A DNA stretch of 64,000 nt from Calditrichia bacterium (GTDB lineage Bacteria > Calditrichota > Calditrichia > RBG-13-44-9 > J075). How positions within the stretch are numbered: position 1 is the first letter of the stretch; each line of letters opens with the position of its first letter. The notes beneath the pieces are model-generated. The model was not told the DNA's origin. It worked only from the letters and a program-made list of their open reading frames with translations, and did not search any database. A program made the position numbers and the translations under genes. The stretch is from positions 1-64,000 of the forward strand of contig JANQRS010000032.1 of the NCBI GenBank assembly GCA_028284445.1, written 5' to 3'. This document shows positions 61,012 to 64,000 of this stretch, in pieces.

Positions 61012-62166
61012 TTACAATAGTGGCTTCGGTGGTTTCTCCCGGGCTCCAGGATCCGCTCGCAGAGCTTTTTCAATACGTATAAGAGCGGTATCTAATTTGG
61101 AAGGGTTTTTGTCCCAATCAACAAGGTCTTCAGCGAGTCTATCTGTCAAAACAGAAGCTCGGCTACTTTCCCATTTGAACAAGTAGCCATCGAGATTGAG
61201 GGGAATAAGAGCAGGGATTTTGGTACCTCGTAAATTCCATAGATTCTCTTCTTTTTTGAGTGCTTTGTCGATTTCGACATTCACCCAATAGCTGTTTAGG
61301 GAAAACTCACTACAACAGAGTACAATTTTATCCCAAAGGTTTATTCCCTCAGCAATTTTGTCGCGGATATCATCGCCCGGAAGAACTTGATGCTCATCGA
61401 GCCAGCATCGGATGCCTTTGTCCTGAAGCCTTGCATATAAGGTTCTGGCAAAGGATTGATCGGTGTGGCTATAGCTGATAAAACAAGAAAAAAACTGAAT
61501 TGGATTTTCCGACCTCAATCGATCTATCTCGTATACGATATTGGTGATCTGATTCGAATTTAAATCTGGTTGTAGAAGTTTATATGATTCTATCATCCAA
61601 TCATTGAATCCGAAGCCTCTCAAAAACTCAATAGGCACAGAGCCAATCGTAGCAATTGATTCTGGATCGATTTGGCTTGGGCCATTATGCTGACAGGTGT
61701 CTAGATGGACTGCATCAAGTAAATTAGTTTTCAAAAAGATTGTATCCGAGAGAAGTGTAGCTAGCATATCGGCCTTACCAAGATTTGCATAACGGAGATT
61801 AGCCTCGCGGAGGTCGGCATACCGAAGATTGGCTTCGCGGAGATCGGCGCCTCTGAGGTTAGCCCGTGTGAATTTAACCTCGCGAAGAAAGGCTCGTATG
61901 AGTCTAGCCTGGTGGAGATCAGCATAGCTAAGATTGGCTTCACGGAGAAAGGCGCCGTTTAGCCAGGCATGGCGAAGATTGGCTCCCTGGAGATCGGCGC
62001 CACGTAGTTTGGCCTCGTTGAGGTTCGACGCGTGGAGATCAGCACCACGCAGATCAGCACCGCGCAGATCAACACCACGCAGGTCGGGGTGAGTAATGCC
62101 GCGTCGGCGCTTATTCCAGACTTTAACGCCTTGGTTGAGAATTGCTAAATGTTCTGCATTTGCCAT
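61012..62166 (-). CDS. Pentapeptide-repeat protein with C-terminal TIR domain
   Basis: 384 residues from the Met at 62166 (the frame opens at 62304). Residues 28-155 are pentapeptide repeats, A(D/N)LRG-type (LRGADLRGADL, LREANLRYADL), forming a right-handed beta helix. After a linker, the TIR domain (about 226-340) starts with FISYSHTDQSFARTLY. It includes RCWLDEHQV and the likely NADase Glu298 in SYWVNVEIDKAL. Bacterial TIR proteins cleave NAD+ or make signalling nucleotides upon phage sensing. It is antisense to the surrounding early genes, a typical moron insertion. An effector against competing phages is inference. Confidence 0.82.
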   Translation of the reverse strand: MANAEHLAILNQGVKVWNKRRRGITHPDLRGVDLRGADLRGADLHASNLNEAKLRGADLQGANLRHAWLNGAFLREANLSYADLHQARLIRAFLREVKFTRANLRGADLREANLRYADLREANLRYANLGKADMLATLLSDTIFLKTNLLDAVHLDTCQHNGPSQIDPESIATIGSVPIEFLRGFGFNDWMIESYKLLQPDLNSNQITNIVYEIDRLRSENPIQFFSCFISYSHTDQSFARTLYARLQDKGIRCWLDEHQVLPGDDIRDKIAEGINLWDKIVLCCSEFSLNSYWVNVEIDKALKKEENLWNLRGTKIPALIPLNLDGYLFKWESSRASVLTDRLAEDLVDWDKNPSKLDTALIRIEKALRADPGAREKPPKPLL

Positions 62167-62389
62167 CTTCGGCACCAAATTTTTAGGTAAAATATAACTG
62201 AAGCGCCGGTACTTGCAAAGGAAAAGTCTTAAAGAACAAGAGCGCGTCTCTTCGGCACGATTATGTTGCACATTGATGCGGAAACCAAGACAAAGAATTA
62301 ACATGTTAAATCACAGACAAAGGAGTCTTGCGCCAACGAATCCACATTCTACGACGCCAAGGCTAATTGCACAATTACAGGAAATCAGT

Positions 62390-62875
62390 ATGGAAGGATT
62401 CACGATAAGGGCTATTGATATTGGCCTGAACAAACAGACAGCCGCGGCGGACATAAACCACCGCGAGAAAATTATGAATGTGCAGTCATATGATAGCCTG
62501 GCCGAGGCGATCAAAGACTTGCCAGAAGGTTGTAAATTGGTAGTATTTGAAAAGCCGTTTATCGGCAAAAATCGGTCACTATCTGCGCGATATGCTGAAG
62601 CAGCTGGGAAAGCTTCTGCTTATTGTGAAATGATACCTATCCCCTATCTTGTCTTGCTCGGTGCTACCTGGCAGAACAAGCTCCGATTTCGCCGCAAATT
62701 ACCTACCGAAACGCCTTACAATCACCGCAAAGAAAAATACAAGCACTATCGGCGCTTTGTCTCTCCATCACTTGCGCCTGGTGTCACTATGAAAACCGAA
62801 GATGAAGTCGCTGCATGCTGCACTGCCTGGCATGAAGTGCGCAATTACAAACGATCACTTATCGAAAGGAAATAG
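62390..62875 (+). CDS. RuvC/RNase H-fold Holliday-junction resolvase-like protein
   Basis: 161 residues from the ATG at 62390 (AGGAAA upstream); the frame opens at 62213 but overlaps the TIR gene start. The RNase H-like catalytic acids are AIDIGLNKQ (Asp10), VVFEKPF (Glu) and TEDEVAACCTAWHE (Asp/Glu). The layout matches phage RuvC-type resolvases. It probably resolves recombination or replication junctions with the RecT module. Confidence 0.7.
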   Translation: MEGFTIRAIDIGLNKQTAAADINHREKIMNVQSYDSLAEAIKDLPEGCKLVVFEKPFIGKNRSLSARYAEAAGKASAYCEMIPIPYLVLLGATWQNKLRFRRKLPTETPYNHRKEKYKHYRRFVSPSLAPGVTMKTEDEVAACCTAWHEVRNYKRSLIERK

Positions 62876-62876
62876 C

Positions 62877-63197
62877 ATGAAAAATCGTTCAAGAAATCGC
62901 AAAGTAAATGATGAAAGCGCTGATCAGCAGTCGCAGAATGAACAGCAGCAGCCCAAAGTTGACATGGCTGGTGTTCGCGCAAAGATCCATCATACTGCAC
63001 GGGGCTTGGTTGAGAAACACATTGAGGCAGAGGGATTTGACAAGCCCGAACAAGATCCGGAAATAGCAGCACGGGCTGATCTGCTCATTGTTCAGCGGGC
63101 ATTCAATATGTCGCTTGCACTTCACAACATGTGTGAGGGTATCAGCGTCACGAAGCCAGCACCGGCGCCGGAGGCAAACCCGGAAACGCTTAATTGA
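62877..63197 (+). CDS. Hypothetical phage protein
   Basis: 106 residues from the ATG at 62877 with AAGGAAATAGC upstream. The start is polar and Gln-rich (DQQSQNEQQQ), then helical. The C-terminus is Pro/Ala-rich. No family recognised. Confidence 0.5.
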   Translation: MKNRSRNRKVNDESADQQSQNEQQQPKVDMAGVRAKIHHTARGLVEKHIEAEGFDKPEQDPEIAARADLLIVQRAFNMSLALHNMCEGISVTKPAPAPEANPETLN

Positions 63198-63269
63198 TAG
63201 CTACCTGTCTGTGTGTCCGGTCTATCCGGCCGGACGTGCTGACGAAACAACAAACAGGATGTTGAGCAG

Positions 63270-63620
63270 ATGTCAAAGCATAGAATAAAACGCCGCACGA
63301 TCAATGATGTGTTGATATTGGCAATTCTCGAAAAGCGAAGCTTGCGACCTATCGACGTTCACACGACAATCACGGAGTTTGGTCACGGCATGCACAAAAG
63401 CTCTACCTACAACCGCATTTATAACCTGGTAGCGCTCGGTTTCCTCTGTGTAGGTCATCGGGCTCAAGGCAATGGCGTCGGCCGTGGAAACAGCGGGCTT
63501 TTGGATCACTACACGATTACTGACAGCGGATCAAAGGAGCTTCATAAATATCGAAGGATTATAGGCACAATAGGAGCAAGTGAACATGCAGAAATTTCTC
63601 AAGTCAAAACGGCTGTCTGA
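63270..63620 (+). CDS. Small winged-helix phage protein
   Basis: 116 residues. TINDVLILAILEKRSLRPIDV, SSTYNRIYNLVALGFL and a wing (HYTITDSGSKEL) resemble PadR/MarR-like winged helices. It is a plausible late-gene or antirepressor regulator. It ends 9 bp before the convergent minus-strand gene. Confidence 0.55.
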   Translation: MSKHRIKRRTINDVLILAILEKRSLRPIDVHTTITEFGHGMHKSSTYNRIYNLVALGFLCVGHRAQGNGVGRGNSGLLDHYTITDSGSKELHKYRRIIGTIGASEHAEISQVKTAV

Positions 63621-63629
63621 AGTAAACTT

Positions 63630-64000
63630 TTATCCTAATGGGTTTGGTGTGGGAGGTATGAAAGTCCACCAACGATAAATAGCTAAGATAAGGAAACCAA
63701 GAGTGACCAGTATACTGAGGATGAAACCCATTGATCCAACTGGCTTGTTTTCTATGTCGAAGGGTTTGAGTAGGAATTTGAATCCTGAACCGAGGCGGTT
63801 GATTGTTTTGATCAACAAGCCAGTTAATCCGTGCATCCAAAGCCAAACCGAAGTTACAAATGTTGTGAGCAGTTGAGATTGTAGAAAGATCCTGGCGGTC
63901 GCTCCGCGGTCAACTGAGAAATCATCATACCACATATCTTCGAATCTTAAGCGATAGTTTTCAAGAAGGGGCTGACCCTGCCGGGTATCAATGACGAGCG
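63630..64000 (-). CDS. C-terminal part of a membrane protein (cut by right edge)
   Basis: The stop is at 63630-63632. The frame stays open to the window edge: reading upstream of the Met at 63935 it continues DTRQGQPLLENYRLRFED, so the gene starts outside. It has hydrophobic segments at LLTTFVTSVWLWMHGLTGLL and SMGFILSILVTLGFLILAI. It is on the minus strand, opposite to the early genes. Family not recognised. Confidence 0.55.
   Translation of the reverse strand, partial: LVIDTRQGQPLLENYRLRFEDMWYDDFSVDRGATARIFLQSQLLTTFVTSVWLWMHGLTGLLIKTINRLGSGFKFLLKPFDIENKPVGSMGFILSILVTLGFLILAIYRWWTFIPPTPNPLG

Larger units (their letters stand above)
36035..64000. mobile_element. Prophage integrated at tRNA-Gly (left and early part)
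   Basis: Evidence: tRNA-Gly 3' fragment plus tyrosine integrase at the left end, CI-like repressor (48.1-48.7 kb) and divergent early genes. The early genes include RecT, an SMC-like ATPase, an initiator with internal iterons, a methyltransferase, HNH and RuvC-like proteins, closely packed on the plus strand with AAGGGAGAT-type ribosome-binding sites. Capsid and tail genes and the right attachment site are not in the window. Confidence 0.82.

Noticed and set aside
61761..61943. Minus-strand frame with repeated TSARL/ISAKPIF peptides
   Set aside because: Frame-shifted shadow of the pentapeptide repeats in the TIR gene.

Overview
The window looks like chromosomal DNA of an environmental, as yet poorly characterised bacterium of the FCB type (Calditrichota / candidate phylum KSB1-like). 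The clue is two very large secreted proteins, one with beta-propeller-like repeats and one with FG-GAP repeats. Both end in a C-terminal FlgD-Ig-like sorting tail around an 'NYPNPF' motif, which is common in those lineages. The assignment is inference; no rRNA or other marker gene is present.

Layout. (1) 0-3.5 kb, minus strand: an uncharacterised beta-rich protein, a CHAT protease fused to two ClpA/B N-domain repeats, and the N-terminus of an Hsp70/DnaK-like protein that runs off the left edge. (2) 4.1-5.35 kb: two decayed transposase genes (IS256/mutator type and a DDE rve type). (3) 5.67-35.9 kb: a probable genomic island of about 30 kb. It is bracketed by a decayed 3' piece of tRNA-Leu(UAA) at 5665-5720 and the intact tRNA-Leu at 35900-35985, in direct orientation. 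It carries two giant exported proteins, a lipase-like lipoprotein and a UPF0175/DUF3368 toxin-antitoxin pair. It also has an integrative-element core (tyrosine integrase, excisionase, Rep_trans-like initiator, FtsK-like coupling ATPase, membrane protein), a phage-like HTH regulator paired with a PP2C-like phosphatase, and a block of eight same-strand genes that reads as a defence cassette. In order of transcription these eight are: HEPN protein, STAS+HATPase, STAS-like+wHTH, metallo-beta-lactamase (MBL) protein, E2-E1-JAB triple fusion, membrane protein, second MBL protein, and UG/Abi-type reverse transcriptase. (4) 36.03 kb to the right edge: the left and early part of a prophage integrated in tRNA-Gly(GCC). 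Its displaced 3' tRNA piece lies at 36035-36079, next to a tyrosine integrase.

The prophage has the usual plan: integrase, then lysogeny and cargo genes, then a CI-like repressor on the minus strand, then divergent early genes on the plus strand. Between integrase and repressor it carries candidate immunity genes: a LRR-Roc-COR-DUF4062 protein, a NACHT ATPase and a membrane-anchored PLD-like protein. The last two are each followed by a decayed copy of the 3' end of the repressor gene, so the repressor tail seems to have been a repeated cassette-insertion point. The early region encodes small DNA-binding proteins, RecT, an SMC-like ATPase, and a replication initiator with an internal iteron origin like lambda O. 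Further on are an ASCH protein, a DUF3820 protein, a DNA methyltransferase, a LexA-like wHTH, an HNH endonuclease and a RuvC-like resolvase. A pentapeptide-repeat/TIR protein is inserted antisense. Structural genes must lie beyond the window.

Working together: two tandem tRNA genes (Gly then Leu, on the minus strand) each took an element at its 3' end, so two mobile elements sit back to back. Both carry homologous HTH repressors with apparently leaderless promoters, and both carry anti-phage-type genes. All functions are read from sequence motifs by eye; no database search was run.
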